Below are positions 38,367 through 46,977 of a DNA stretch of 64,000 bases, piece after piece. This DNA is from Chamaesiphon minutus PCC 6605 (GTDB taxonomy: Bacteria > Cyanobacteriota > Cyanobacteriia > Cyanobacteriales > Chamaesiphonaceae): the NCBI RefSeq assembly GCF_000317145.1, contig NC_019697.1, positions 3,692,385 through 3,756,384 on the forward strand, in the 5' to 3' direction. The notes below the pieces were generated by a model. It made no database searches and had not been told where the DNA came from. It saw nothing but the letters and a program-made list of their open reading frames with translations. The translations under genes and the position numbers were made by a program. Position 1 is the first letter of the stretch. Every line of letters starts with the position of its first letter.

Positions 38367-39743
38367 GTGACTAACATACTTATAGTTGAAGACGAAAGTA
38401 TCGTCGCTTGGGATATCAAAGAAACTTTAGAAAAATTAGGTCATCAGGTCGTCGATCTGGTCGGTTCGGGAGCCGAAGCAATTCGATCGGCCACAACTAG
38501 CCACCCCGATCTGGTCTTAATGGATATCCGCTTGGCAGGAGAAATGGATGGAATTAGGGCTGGAGCCGAGATTTACGAGCGATTAAACATTCCCGTTGTC
38601 TACATAACAGCTAATGCCGACGAGCGCACCTTAGAGCGGGCAACTCAAACCAATCCCTTTGGCTATATTATCAAACCGTTTCAATGGCAAACGTTGCAGA
38701 GCACGATTAAAGTCGCACTCCAACGCCATCGTAGTGAATTAGCTACTAATTTGAATCGATCGGGTTTGACAAATACCTTAAATAGTATCGGCAAGGGTAT
38801 TATCGTTACCGATCGACAAGGGGTAGTGACATTTATCAACTCGATGGCTCAAGAGTTAACTGGTTGGACTGCGACAGAAGCACTCGGCAAACAGATCGGG
38901 GATGTTTTTCGCTTGCATTGGGAGTCAGATGGCATGGCGATCGAAAATCCGGGGATGCGTGCCATGCGATTGCAACAGCCAGTAAATTCACCCCATCGCT
39001 GTTGGCTAGTGACTAAATATGGTGCAGAAATCCCGATCTCCGATACTGCGACCCCGCTCTACCAGTCAGATGGTGAAGTTGTCGGCAGTACGATCGTATT
39101 TGACAATAATATCGAGCGACTCAGTGCTGAGATGGATTTACTGGAGCACAACCAAGATCTCGAAGATTTTCAACTCAACTTAATCTGCCAACTTCAAATC
39201 AAGACTGCCGAATATCGACAAGCAACCGCCTGTCTTGAGGTATTGAATAATATCTTCGATCGAGTTCGTACCGCCACCACTGAAACCGAGCTACTCCACG
39301 ACGCGCTCCAGCACTTAGGGATGGCTCTCGCTGCCGATTACTGTTGGTGTACTATTCATGACAGCCAAGACAGTACAGCCAGAATTATTAGTGAATATGT
39401 TAACACCGAACATCATATTTACCCTGCCAGCAAAGTTGGCCAGAAGATTAACATGCTGCGGTATCCTCAATTCTACAATTATCTATGTGAGGGCAAAAGT
39501 TGGATCGATCCACCTGCTGAGATTACGCCCGAACAATATCTAGGTCTTGTCGATCCAGCCGCTCAGACGATCGTTTGTCCGATCCTGGCTGCTGCCCCAG
39601 GAGCCGAATATGCGCTCGATCGGATTGAGGATTGGGCGATCGGGGAAATCGGCATCGTCAATACGGGGAAACCACTATGGACATCCGACCAAGCTCGCCT
39701 CATCAGCCAAATATTCAGCTATGCAGTCAAATTTTTTCGGTAA
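38367..39743 (+). CDS. Response regulator REC-PAS-GAF-like, copy 2
   Basis: A 458-residue paralogue of the preceding protein with the same three-part layout and long identical stretches (EDESIVAWDIKETLEKLGHQ, LMDIRLAGEMDGI, LEHNQDLE). The receiver residues are kept: VEDES, DLVLMDIRL and IIKPFQ. Divergence is highest in the GAF-like part. GTG 38367 (MTNILIVEDES) is chosen because it matches copy 1; the 37 codons upstream in the same frame are not conserved. It is followed by an ATPase-only kinase fragment. Confidence 0.9.
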   Translation: MTNILIVEDESIVAWDIKETLEKLGHQVVDLVGSGAEAIRSATTSHPDLVLMDIRLAGEMDGIRAGAEIYERLNIPVVYITANADERTLERATQTNPFGYIIKPFQWQTLQSTIKVALQRHRSELATNLNRSGLTNTLNSIGKGIIVTDRQGVVTFINSMAQELTGWTATEALGKQIGDVFRLHWESDGMAIENPGMRAMRLQQPVNSPHRCWLVTKYGAEIPISDTATPLYQSDGEVVGSTIVFDNNIERLSAEMDLLEHNQDLEDFQLNLICQLQIKTAEYRQATACLEVLNNIFDRVRTATTETELLHDALQHLGMALAADYCWCTIHDSQDSTARIISEYVNTEHHIYPASKVGQKINMLRYPQFYNYLCEGKSWIDPPAEITPEQYLGLVDPAAQTIVCPILAAAPGAEYALDRIEDWAIGEIGIVNTGKPLWTSDQARLISQIFSYAVKFFR

Positions 39744-39791
39744 ACACATCGTGAATCGCTCGCTCGAACATCTTTGGCGAAGCCTCGCCAA

Positions 39792-40541
39792 ATGAGCATC
39801 TCCCATTCCTTAAAATGGCTCGATAGCCTCAAAGATGAGTTCCGAAAGTCGCTCTTAGATATCAATCGCGCGATGCGGATTTCAGCAGAAATTCTCCAAG
39901 ACCAAATTCGCTCGATCGATCTCAATACAGCTAATTCAGCAGTCGTCGAGCAACATCGATCGATGCATCATGGACTAGCTTTTAACCTGCAAATATTGCA
40001 AGCGGAATGGCAACGACAATTTCAGCTCATCGATATTTTAATCGCTCTACAAACTAACTATAAAACTCATCCGATTCAATCTTTGAGCGATGTTGAATTC
40101 CGTAACTGGATTGGCGATATCGCGAACGAATGCAACACGATCGCCTACCGATATCAGCACCAAATCGGTCATACAATTAGCGATCGACTACCGCAAAACT
40201 TGTCCTATCCGTTCACTATTATCGAACTAATTGCGATCGAAATGTTTGAAAATGCTTGTAAATATACTCCACTGCGACACCCGATCCGATTGGAAGTAAA
40301 TGTCTGCGATCGTCAGTTGCAGTTGGCTGTTGTCAGTACGGGTATCCAACTATCCGCACGGGAATTAGAGCTGCTGTTTCTCCCTTTTGCCCACGATGCC
40401 CCAGAATTTGCGGCAACATCTGGTATTACTAGTTTGGGTTTATCGGTAATCGACAAGTTAATCCCGCTCTTAGGTGGCAATATTCAATTCACTACCGATC
40501 GTGACGCGACGCGCTCGATCTTGACTGTGCCAGCAGCTTGA
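39792..40541 (+). CDS. Histidine-kinase-like ATPase protein without H-box
   Basis: A 249-residue protein with a helical N-terminal half and a C-terminal HATPase_c domain: N-box EMFENACKYTP (~153-163) and G-box-like TSGITSLGLSVIDKL. The helical half has no recognisable phospho-acceptor His, so it may phosphorylate a His on another protein or act only by binding. ATG 39792 (MSISHSLKWLDSL) is preferred over the TTG six codons earlier. It probably belongs with the two receiver proteins just upstream on the same strand. Confidence 0.82.
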   Translation: MSISHSLKWLDSLKDEFRKSLLDINRAMRISAEILQDQIRSIDLNTANSAVVEQHRSMHHGLAFNLQILQAEWQRQFQLIDILIALQTNYKTHPIQSLSDVEFRNWIGDIANECNTIAYRYQHQIGHTISDRLPQNLSYPFTIIELIAIEMFENACKYTPLRHPIRLEVNVCDRQLQLAVVSTGIQLSARELELLFLPFAHDAPEFAATSGITSLGLSVIDKLIPLLGGNIQFTTDRDATRSILTVPAA

Positions 40542-40579
40542 GGGTGGATGGATAATAGACAACCAGGCAGCCCTACCCC

Positions 40580-41632
40580 CTAGCTCTGCTGATTTGCCCG
40601 CAATTGCCCGCAAGCAGCACTCGCACCTAAGCCTTTAGAATATCGCACGCTGACGGCGATATGCTGCTGTTCTAAGACATCGACAAAGGCTTTAATATCT
40701 CTAGGTGTCGGTCGATCGAAATCGGCATCCTCGATCGGATTGTAGGGAATTAGATTAACATGGGTTTGAAAGCCGCGTAATTGACTGGCTAATTCGGCAG
40801 CCTGTTTGGGATCGTCATTGACGCCTGCTAGGAGGATATATTCCACGCTCAGCCTTCTGCCAGTGATGCGGACATAATCGCGACACTCGTCGAGCAGATC
40901 CTCAATTGGGTAATGTTCCGCCGTAGGGACGAGCTTGGTACGCAGTCTTTGAGTGGGTGCGTGGAGACTAACTGCCAGGGTGACTTGGAGTTCGTGTTCG
41001 GCGAGTTCGTGAATTTTACCAGGTATTCCCACGGTAGAGACAGTAATCGATCGCTGCGAAATCCCGATATCTTTATTTAAACACTGTACGGCTTTAACGA
41101 CATTATTCAGGTTCGCCAATGGTTCGCCCATGCCCATAAACACCACATGACTGACGCGCTCGTTGAAATCTTCCTGTACGGTTAATACCTGATCGATAAT
41201 TTCGTGCGGCTGGAGATGGCGCATAAATCCACCCTTACCAGTCGCGCAAAAAGTGCAAGCCATCGCGCAGCCAACCTGAGACGATACGCAGACTGTCAGT
41301 CGCTTCGCCGTGGGAATGCCAACTGCTTCGATGATTTGCCCATCTTGAAGCTCCAGCAAGTACTTGATCGTACCATCGGTAGCCACGGCGCGGTGATGGA
41401 TCTTCGATCGACCGATCGGGGTATCCTTGACTGTCTCCCGCCACTGCTTAGAAAATACGGTAATATCGGCCAGCGATTTGGCACCCTGCTGATAAATCCA
41501 CTGATATAGTTGCTTGCCGCGATAAGCTGGCTGACCCTGCGCCTGTACCCAAGTAGTCAATTCTGCTAAACTCAAGCCTAGTAATGGGGTAATCGCGATC
41601 TGAGAATCTGGTTCTAAAGTAATGACAGACAT
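40580..41632 (-). CDS. rlmN: Dual-specificity 23S rRNA/tRNA A2503/A37 methyltransferase
   Basis: Radical-SAM enzyme that methylates C2 of A2503 in 23S rRNA and of A37 in tRNA. From ATG 41632 it has 350 residues. Visible features: the cluster motif [11 protein letters not shown] (CxxxCxxC), the SAM-binding GMGEPLAN and the second catalytic Cys near the C-terminus in [10 protein letters not shown]. Cfr-type resistance enzymes are related, but the N-terminal LSLAELTTW and [13 protein letters not shown] are RlmN-like. It converges on the upstream signalling genes. Confidence 0.95.
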   Translation of the reverse strand: MSVITLEPDSQIAITPLLGLSLAELTTWVQAQGQPAYRGKQLYQWIYQQGAKSLADITVFSKQWRETVKDTPIGRSKIHHRAVATDGTIKYLLELQDGQIIEAVGIPTAKRLTVCVSSQVGCAMACTFCATGKGGFMRHLQPHEIIDQVLTVQEDFNERVSHVVFMGMGEPLANLNNVVKAVQCLNKDIGISQRSITVSTVGIPGKIHELAEHELQVTLAVSLHAPTQRLRTKLVPTAEHYPIEDLLDECRDYVRITGRRLSVEYILLAGVNDDPKQAAELASQLRGFQTHVNLIPYNPIEDADFDRPTPRDIKAFVDVLEQQHIAVSVRYSKGLGASAACGQLRANQQS

Positions 41633-41984
41633 GTTTTGGAAGGTTATGATGACGGGAGGCGAGCGAAAACTGAATACTGGCAACGAGATCTACACGTATT
41701 TAAGGGCAATCGACAGGCTGAATGCTGAATATCGATCGGTTCTTTTTGTGTCTAACTGGGAATAATATTTTAACCGATCGCTGAATATTGGGGTTGCCGA
41801 TGTAGGCTCGATCTTGCTAATCGAATCAACGGCTCGACGAACGACTGTTAATTTAATGTCGATTCTATATTTACAGCCTATTTTATGACATTTCTGATTG
41901 CAGGATCGAGTTATTCTCGCTCGGCCATTATACCTAACATATATCTTATCCCCGCTACTCCCTACCCTTTATTCTCTACCCCCT

Positions 41985-42860
41985 ATGGCTAGACCGATCC
42001 AACAAGTCGAACAAGATTTGACTCAACTGAGAAAAGCTAGTAGTCAACTAGGCCAAGAATTGACTGCGGCTTATCAAAGTTACTTTACCAGCCTAGCATT
42101 AACACTCAGAAAACAGTCGATTCAAGGTTGTTATTATTTGTGTACGACTTGTTATCCCGAAGCTTTCTTAAAATTAAATTACGATCGCCGCACCCAGTTA
42201 CTCATCACCTTAAAACGCGTCATTCGGAATGTCATTAGCGATCTCGTCGTGCATATCGAACCCCACCGTCCTAAACATCGTCCCACTGATGAGGATGAGC
42301 CGACAGGAGAGTTAACTTCGATTCCGGTAATGCCAATGGATTGGTTTGAAACGCCAGCATCGCTGGCAACTTGGCAACAGAATATCGAAGCCGAGATCGG
42401 CCATAGTTTGAAAGAGATTTCTTATAAGGTAAATCTGCTGTTGCAGCAAGCACAAATTATGCCGCCAACTATTCCCAAACAAATATTAGAAGCCAGTGCT
42501 GAAGCCGATCGTCAAGGTGGTAGTACGGCAAATGTTCCGAATATTTTAAGTATCCTAATCGAACGAGAGACTACTGGCGGACACATACCAGAAGATAATG
42601 CCGACGATCGATTGATGTTATCTACTGCCATCGAACTCGATCGAGCCGATGAGTCACCGCAGATCGTGCAAATTCATAGCCTCTATCTACGTTTGACCGA
42701 AGTTGAGTTTTCGGATGTGACTGTCTTAAGTTTGCGAAAAAACATCAGTCAATTGGTTGATAAAGTTAACAAGCTCCGCCGTGAGTACATCCACAAGCAA
42801 CAAGAACTAAAAATCGCCGAAGCTGAATCAGCTTGGCGCAATAGTTGGTTTGAAGATTAA
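41985..42860 (+). CDS. Conserved cyanobacterial protein with Cys cluster, unknown function
   Basis: A 291-residue, largely helical, acidic soluble protein. An N-terminal helical region is followed by a short Cys cluster GCYYLCTTCYPEAF (C-x3-C-x2-C) near residue 50, a charged linker (RPKHRPTDEDEP), and a C-terminal coiled-coil stretch (LRKNISQLVDKVNKLRREYIHKQQEL, given only in part: VDKVNKLRREYIHKQQEL). I recognise it as a cyanobacterial hypothetical but know of no function. ATG 41985 directly follows CCCCTAT heptamer-like repeats. The next gene is recG, 197 bp on. Confidence 0.7.
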   Translation: MARPIQQVEQDLTQLRKASSQLGQELTAAYQSYFTSLALTLRKQSIQGCYYLCTTCYPEAFLKLNYDRRTQLLITLKRVIRNVISDLVVHIEPHRPKHRPTDEDEPTGELTSIPVMPMDWFETPASLATWQQNIEAEIGHSLKEISYKVNLLLQQAQIMPPTIPKQILEASAEADRQGGSTANVPNILSILIERETTGGHIPEDNADDRLMLSTAIELDRADESPQIVQIHSLYLRLTEVEFSDVTVLSLRKNISQLVDKVNKLRREYIHKQQELKIAEAESAWRNSWFED

Positions 42861-43057
42861 TTAATAATTGATAAGCGATAAGCGATCGATTAAAATTAGA
42901 GGATATTGGGTGTAGGTTGGGTTGAGACTCGAAACCCAACAGCACCAATGTTGTAGTACAGTCAGCGATCGATATTTAATTAAGCGTAACTACTTAGATT
43001 AAATGTCTAGCATTTTAAAGTAAGATTTTCAAATCCTAATGTTAAATTTCGAGATTC

Positions 43058-45565
43058 ATGTCTGATGCTCCTGATTGGTCGAGAATTCAAAAAGCGTTAG
43101 CGGTCGAAGCGCAGTATGGCTACACCGATCTAGTCGGGCAACAATATCGCTTTGGTGAGTTTTTGTGTTTGAGTTTCGGAAAACCACCAGCGCATACAAC
43201 TTCTAAAGATCGCCAACACTGGCGCGAATTAGCTTTTGAATTCGATAAATATCACGACCTTACACTTGTCGAACGTAGAGAATTAATTGCTAGAGCCAGC
43301 CAATTTCTGACAGTCGCCGAGCAAGTTTGCGCTCATCAGCATGGCGATCGATCGGTACCTGCACCGACGGTAAATGAATCGCCGCGTCAAATTATCCCCA
43401 GCAAACCGACAGCCAATCTTAAGGTTGCACCCGCCACAATTCCAGTACGGGGAGATACTAATTTAACACTCGATCGATATCTACGAGATATTCCTAAACT
43501 TGGCATCCGTAAAGCCGAGATTTTGGCGAGATTGGGATTATTAACCGTCAAGGATGTTTTATATTACTATCCGCGCGACCATATCGACTATGCCAAACAG
43601 ATAAACATCATCGAATTAGAACCAGGTACCACTGTTACACTGGTAGGCATAGTTAGAAAAATCAACTTTTTTACTAGTCCCAAAAACAAGAAGCTTAACG
43701 TCTTAGAACTCACCATCAAAGATGAAACCGGACAACTCAAAATTAGTCGCTTTTATGCTGGGACTCGCTACAGTAGTCGCGGTTGGCAAGAATCCTTAAA
43801 ACGTAAATATCCCGTCGGCAGTTGGATTGCTGCATCGGGCTTAGTCAAGCAGGGGAAATATGGCATCAATTTAGATAATCCCGAAATCGAAGTCTTAGCA
43901 GATGCCGATGCGAGTATTTCCTCTCTTAAAATCGGGCGCGTATTACCCGTATATCCTCTCATTGAAGGCGTTTCCGCAGATGTCGTCCGCGAAGCCGTCG
44001 TGACGGTGTTACCTGCTGCCGAGCAATTAACCGATCCTTTGCCCAAAGTCGTGCGCGAACAATATGGATTGATGGAACTCGCCGCATCAATTCAGAATAT
44101 CCATTTTCCTGAAGATAGCGATACCAAAGAAGCCGCACGACGGCGATTGATTTTCGATGAGTTTTTCTATCTGCAATTAGGCTTCCTGCAACGTCGCCAT
44201 CTGATGCGTCAGGTGCATACTCAGGCAATCATTACCCCGACAGGAGTATTAATCGATAGGTTCAGGGAACTACTACCCTTTCAACTCACCAACGCTCAAC
44301 AACGAGTAGTGAGCGAAATCCTCTCAGATCTCCAACTACCCGCACCGATGAATCGCTTGGTGCAAGGTGATGTCGGTTCGGGCAAAACTGTAGTAGCCGT
44401 ACTAGCAATTTTAGCCGCAATTCAATCTGGCTATCAAACCGCATTAATGGCTCCAACCGAAGTACTCGCCGAGCAACATTATCGCAAACTCGTCGGCTGG
44501 TTCAATCTCTTACATTTACCCGTCGAACTCCTGACGGGTTCTACCAAAGCAGCTAAACGCCGCCAGATCTACAGCGAATTAGAAACAGGCGAACTCTCGA
44601 TCGCCGTCGGCACCCATGCTTTAATTCAAGATAAAGTCAACTTCCGCAACCTCGGCTTAGTCGTCATCGACGAACAACATCGTTTCGGCGTCTTCCAGCG
44701 CGCTAAATTGCAGCAAAAAGGCTCCCAGCCGCACGTTCTCACCATGACCGCTACGCCCATCCCCCGCACCCTCGCCCTCACGCTCCACGGCGATTTAGAC
44801 GTCAGCCAGATCGACGAATTACCAGCCGGACGCCAGCCAATTCAAACCAACGCTGTCAATAGTCGCCAGCGCAGTCAAGTTTACGAACTAATGCACCGCG
44901 AAATCGCTCAAGGGCGACAGGTATATATCGTCCTGCCCCTGGTCGAAGAATCCGAAAAACTCGACCTCCGTGCCGCCACCGAAGAACACGAGCGGTTGGC
45001 CACTGAAGTCTTCCCTCAATATCAAGTCGGCTTACTCCACGGACGCATGAGTTCGGCAGATAAAGATGCTGCGATTACTGCATTTCGCGATAATCTTACC
45101 CAAATTATTGTCTCCACAACGGTCATCGAAGTCGGCGTAGATGTACCTAACGCCACCGTCATGTTGATCGAAAATGCCGAACGCTTTGGTTTATCCCAAC
45201 TCCACCAATTACGCGGACGCGTCGGACGGGGCGCGCATCGTTCTTACTGTTTACTGATGAGCAGCAGTACCTCAGGCGATGCCAAACAACGCTTACAGGT
45301 GCTAGAACAATCCCAAGATGGATTTTGGATCTCTGAGATGGATATGCAATTACGCGGCCCCGGACAGGTGCTAGGCACCCGTCAATCGGGGATGGCAGAT
45401 TTTGCCCTAGCCAGTTTAGCAGAGGATGGCGAGGTACTAACGATCGCGCGCGATGCAGCAGAAAAAGTGATTTTACAAGATAACGACTTGAGCGAGTCGC
45501 CACGATTGAAAGCAGAACTAGATTATCGGTTTCAAAAACTGATGGGGGGAAGTATTCTGACTTAA
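43058..45565 (+). CDS. recG: ATP-dependent DNA helicase RecG
   Basis: Branch-migrating helicase that regresses stalled forks and processes recombination intermediates. The 835 residues include an extra ~120-residue N-terminal region usual in cyanobacterial RecG and the wedge/OB domain (~190-290). The SF2 motor follows: Walker A QGDVGSGKT, motif II VIDEQHRFGVFQR, motif III MTATPIPRT, motif V STTVIEVGVDVPNA and motif VI QLRGRVGRG. ATG start at 43058. Confidence 0.97.
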   Translation: MSDAPDWSRIQKALAVEAQYGYTDLVGQQYRFGEFLCLSFGKPPAHTTSKDRQHWRELAFEFDKYHDLTLVERRELIARASQFLTVAEQVCAHQHGDRSVPAPTVNESPRQIIPSKPTANLKVAPATIPVRGDTNLTLDRYLRDIPKLGIRKAEILARLGLLTVKDVLYYYPRDHIDYAKQINIIELEPGTTVTLVGIVRKINFFTSPKNKKLNVLELTIKDETGQLKISRFYAGTRYSSRGWQESLKRKYPVGSWIAASGLVKQGKYGINLDNPEIEVLADADASISSLKIGRVLPVYPLIEGVSADVVREAVVTVLPAAEQLTDPLPKVVREQYGLMELAASIQNIHFPEDSDTKEAARRRLIFDEFFYLQLGFLQRRHLMRQVHTQAIITPTGVLIDRFRELLPFQLTNAQQRVVSEILSDLQLPAPMNRLVQGDVGSGKTVVAVLAILAAIQSGYQTALMAPTEVLAEQHYRKLVGWFNLLHLPVELLTGSTKAAKRRQIYSELETGELSIAVGTHALIQDKVNFRNLGLVVIDEQHRFGVFQRAKLQQKGSQPHVLTMTATPIPRTLALTLHGDLDVSQIDELPAGRQPIQTNAVNSRQRSQVYELMHREIAQGRQVYIVLPLVEESEKLDLRAATEEHERLATEVFPQYQVGLLHGRMSSADKDAAITAFRDNLTQIIVSTTVIEVGVDVPNATVMLIENAERFGLSQLHQLRGRVGRGAHRSYCLLMSSSTSGDAKQRLQVLEQSQDGFWISEMDMQLRGPGQVLGTRQSGMADFALASLAEDGEVLTIARDAAEKVILQDNDLSESPRLKAELDYRFQKLMGGSILT

Positions 45566-45678
45566 ATATTGAGGGATTCTCTGTCGCATTGATTGGATAG
45601 ATTGATAGTCAATTTCCATATATGTTGTGAGAACTTTATCTCCTAGGTAGTTACACTGATTGTAATTATAAGTAAATA

Positions 45679-45903
45679 GATAAACTAACTAATTTAGGTC
45701 AAGTTCATGATTGGGGTGATAATAATTGGAACATCGGTAAAGTCCCTAATCTTCATAGTTTAATACCATATTCTTTGGAAGCACGCAAGCCTGTTTTTGA
45801 CTGTACATCAAAAGATGGACTGAATGGTGCCCATATTACTCGTGCTCGCGAATCAAAACAGCACTTCGATCCAATAGTTTCCAAATTATTAAAAGTTCTA
45901 TAG
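45679..45903 (+). pseudogene. C-terminal remnant of a ParA-like ATPase
   Basis: An open frame with no start codon and an in-frame stop just upstream reads DKLTNLGQVHDWGDNNW, then NIGKVPNLHSLIPYSLEARK, PVFDCTSKDGLNGAHITRA and a terminal KLLKVL. The order 'LHSLIPxSxEARKPxFxxTxxDGxxGAH' is typical of the C-terminus of ParA-type partition ATPases. The ATP-binding two-thirds are absent. It is a decayed gene in an AT-rich islet, perhaps left by a plasmid or integrated element. Confidence 0.5.
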
Positions 45904-46057
45904 TTAATTAAGAATTAACTATAAATAAATTTAATGAAGACAATCGAGTTTATATCTCTAAAAGCTCAATTGTCAATATCAAGACATCTTAAAAATTCAA
46001 ACAAGTATTTAAAGAATATTTTTGATATAATTCAATTGATAAGATGTATTTCACATA

Positions 46058-46591
46058 ATGAACGATCGAATCGAAGTATACGGTTATCATGGAACGAGCC
46101 AAACTAAAGCTGCCAGTATCCTCAAAAATGGATTCCTTTCCAGTGACAATGATTATGATTGGTTAGGTACGGGTATATATTTTTTTCAGGATGCTCCAAT
46201 GAGAGCCAAAAAATGGGCAACAGAAATGCATCCAGATGAACCAGCGGTAATTTGTTCGCTAATAGAGTTAGACAACTGTATAGATTTATTTGATATCATG
46301 TGGTTTCCCATACTTAAAAACGTCTATAATCTATTTGATGAAGAGTATCGATCGACAAATAGACCTTTCCCCAAACAAAATCCATCTCGATCTAAAGCTC
46401 ACCGCTTAGACTGTGCATTTTTCAACTATGCTAGCCAGTTTCTTTCCCGTCAGGGACAGATCGTAACAAGTATAAGAGCAGTTTTTGTAGAAGGCGAGTG
46501 CATATTTCCCGATTCAGCAATTTTCGATCTAGCTCATGTCCAAATAGCAGTTAGAAATCCTGCTGTAATTAAAGAATCTTATCTAGTCTAA
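46058..46591 (+). CDS. Possible ADP-ribosyltransferase-like toxin
   Basis: A 177-residue soluble protein. The N-terminus VYGYHGTSQTKAASILKNGF, followed by WLGTGIYFFQDAPMRAKKWA, has the order of PARP-type ADP-ribosyltransferases (Y-H-G-T, ...I-x-x-x-G-F, then G-x-G-I-Y-F). Later come a Glu-containing FVEGECIF and HVQIAVRNP. H-Y-E-class residues are suggested but not proven. AT-rich and isolated from its housekeeping neighbours. A small gene follows 18 bp downstream with a strong ribosome-binding site. A toxin of a two-gene conflict module is the working hypothesis; an unrelated YHGT family is possible. Confidence 0.6.
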   Translation: MNDRIEVYGYHGTSQTKAASILKNGFLSSDNDYDWLGTGIYFFQDAPMRAKKWATEMHPDEPAVICSLIELDNCIDLFDIMWFPILKNVYNLFDEEYRSTNRPFPKQNPSRSKAHRLDCAFFNYASQFLSRQGQIVTSIRAVFVEGECIFPDSAIFDLAHVQIAVRNPAVIKESYLV

Positions 46592-46595
46592 ATTT

Positions 46596-46601
46596 AAGGA
46601 G
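46596..46601 (+). promoter_or_regulatory. Strong ribosome-binding site of the downstream cassette gene
   Basis: AAGGAG eight bases before ATG 46610. Shine-Dalgarno sequences this good are rare in the window, and it fixes the start of the small gene. Confidence 0.7.
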
Positions 46602-46609
46602 TCGAGCTG

Positions 46610-46885
46610 ATGCTAGATGTAAATAAATGCAAGGAAATACTAGAAAATCATTTTGCCACAGTAACTCATGAGGAATTCTTGGCTAATTTAGAAGAATTTT
46701 GCCCAGAATTATTTGAAGCAGGTTCTGATGAAATGATGTCTGATAAGCTTCAAGATGTAGAACTTTATCAGCAAGCAAAGCAAGAGAGTAAACTAGAAAT
46801 TGCTCCTAAACTTTTGAAGAAAGGGCTAAGTATTCAGGAAGTAGCTGAAATCCTCGAATTGGATGTACAGCTTCTCACCAAATAA
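46610..46885 (+). CDS. Small partner protein of the ADP-ribosyltransferase-like gene
   Basis: A 91-residue protein. The N-terminal ~40 residues (MLDVNKCKEILENHF, HEEFLANLEEFCPELFE) are helical and unlike anything I can name with confidence. The C-terminal ~35 (QESKLEIAPKLLKKGLSIQE, ILELDVQLLTK) resemble the tail of cyanobacterial Rpn/PD-(D/E)XK nucleases (the ...L-L-x-x-G-L-S-x-E-x-x-A-x-x-L... pattern). Size, acidic character, tight spacing and a strong ribosome-binding site fit an antitoxin/immunity partner of the upstream protein. Function is inferred from context only. Confidence 0.6.
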   Translation: MLDVNKCKEILENHFATVTHEEFLANLEEFCPELFEAGSDEMMSDKLQDVELYQQAKQESKLEIAPKLLKKGLSIQEVAEILELDVQLLTK

Positions 46886-46926
46886 ATAATTCAGATATAG
46901 AGAAATATTTGACTCATCGAGTCAAT

Positions 46927-46957
46927 AAAAAAAGGCGGATATTACCCACCTTTTTTT
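46927..46957. terminator. Bidirectional terminator between the cassette and guaA
   Basis: AAAAAAAGGCGG and CCACCTTTTTTT form a stem (one mismatch) with A-runs on one side and T-runs on the other, so it can end both the plus-strand cassette and the minus-strand guaA transcript. Confidence 0.7.
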
Positions 46958-46977
46958 ATATTTAAACTAATAAAAAA

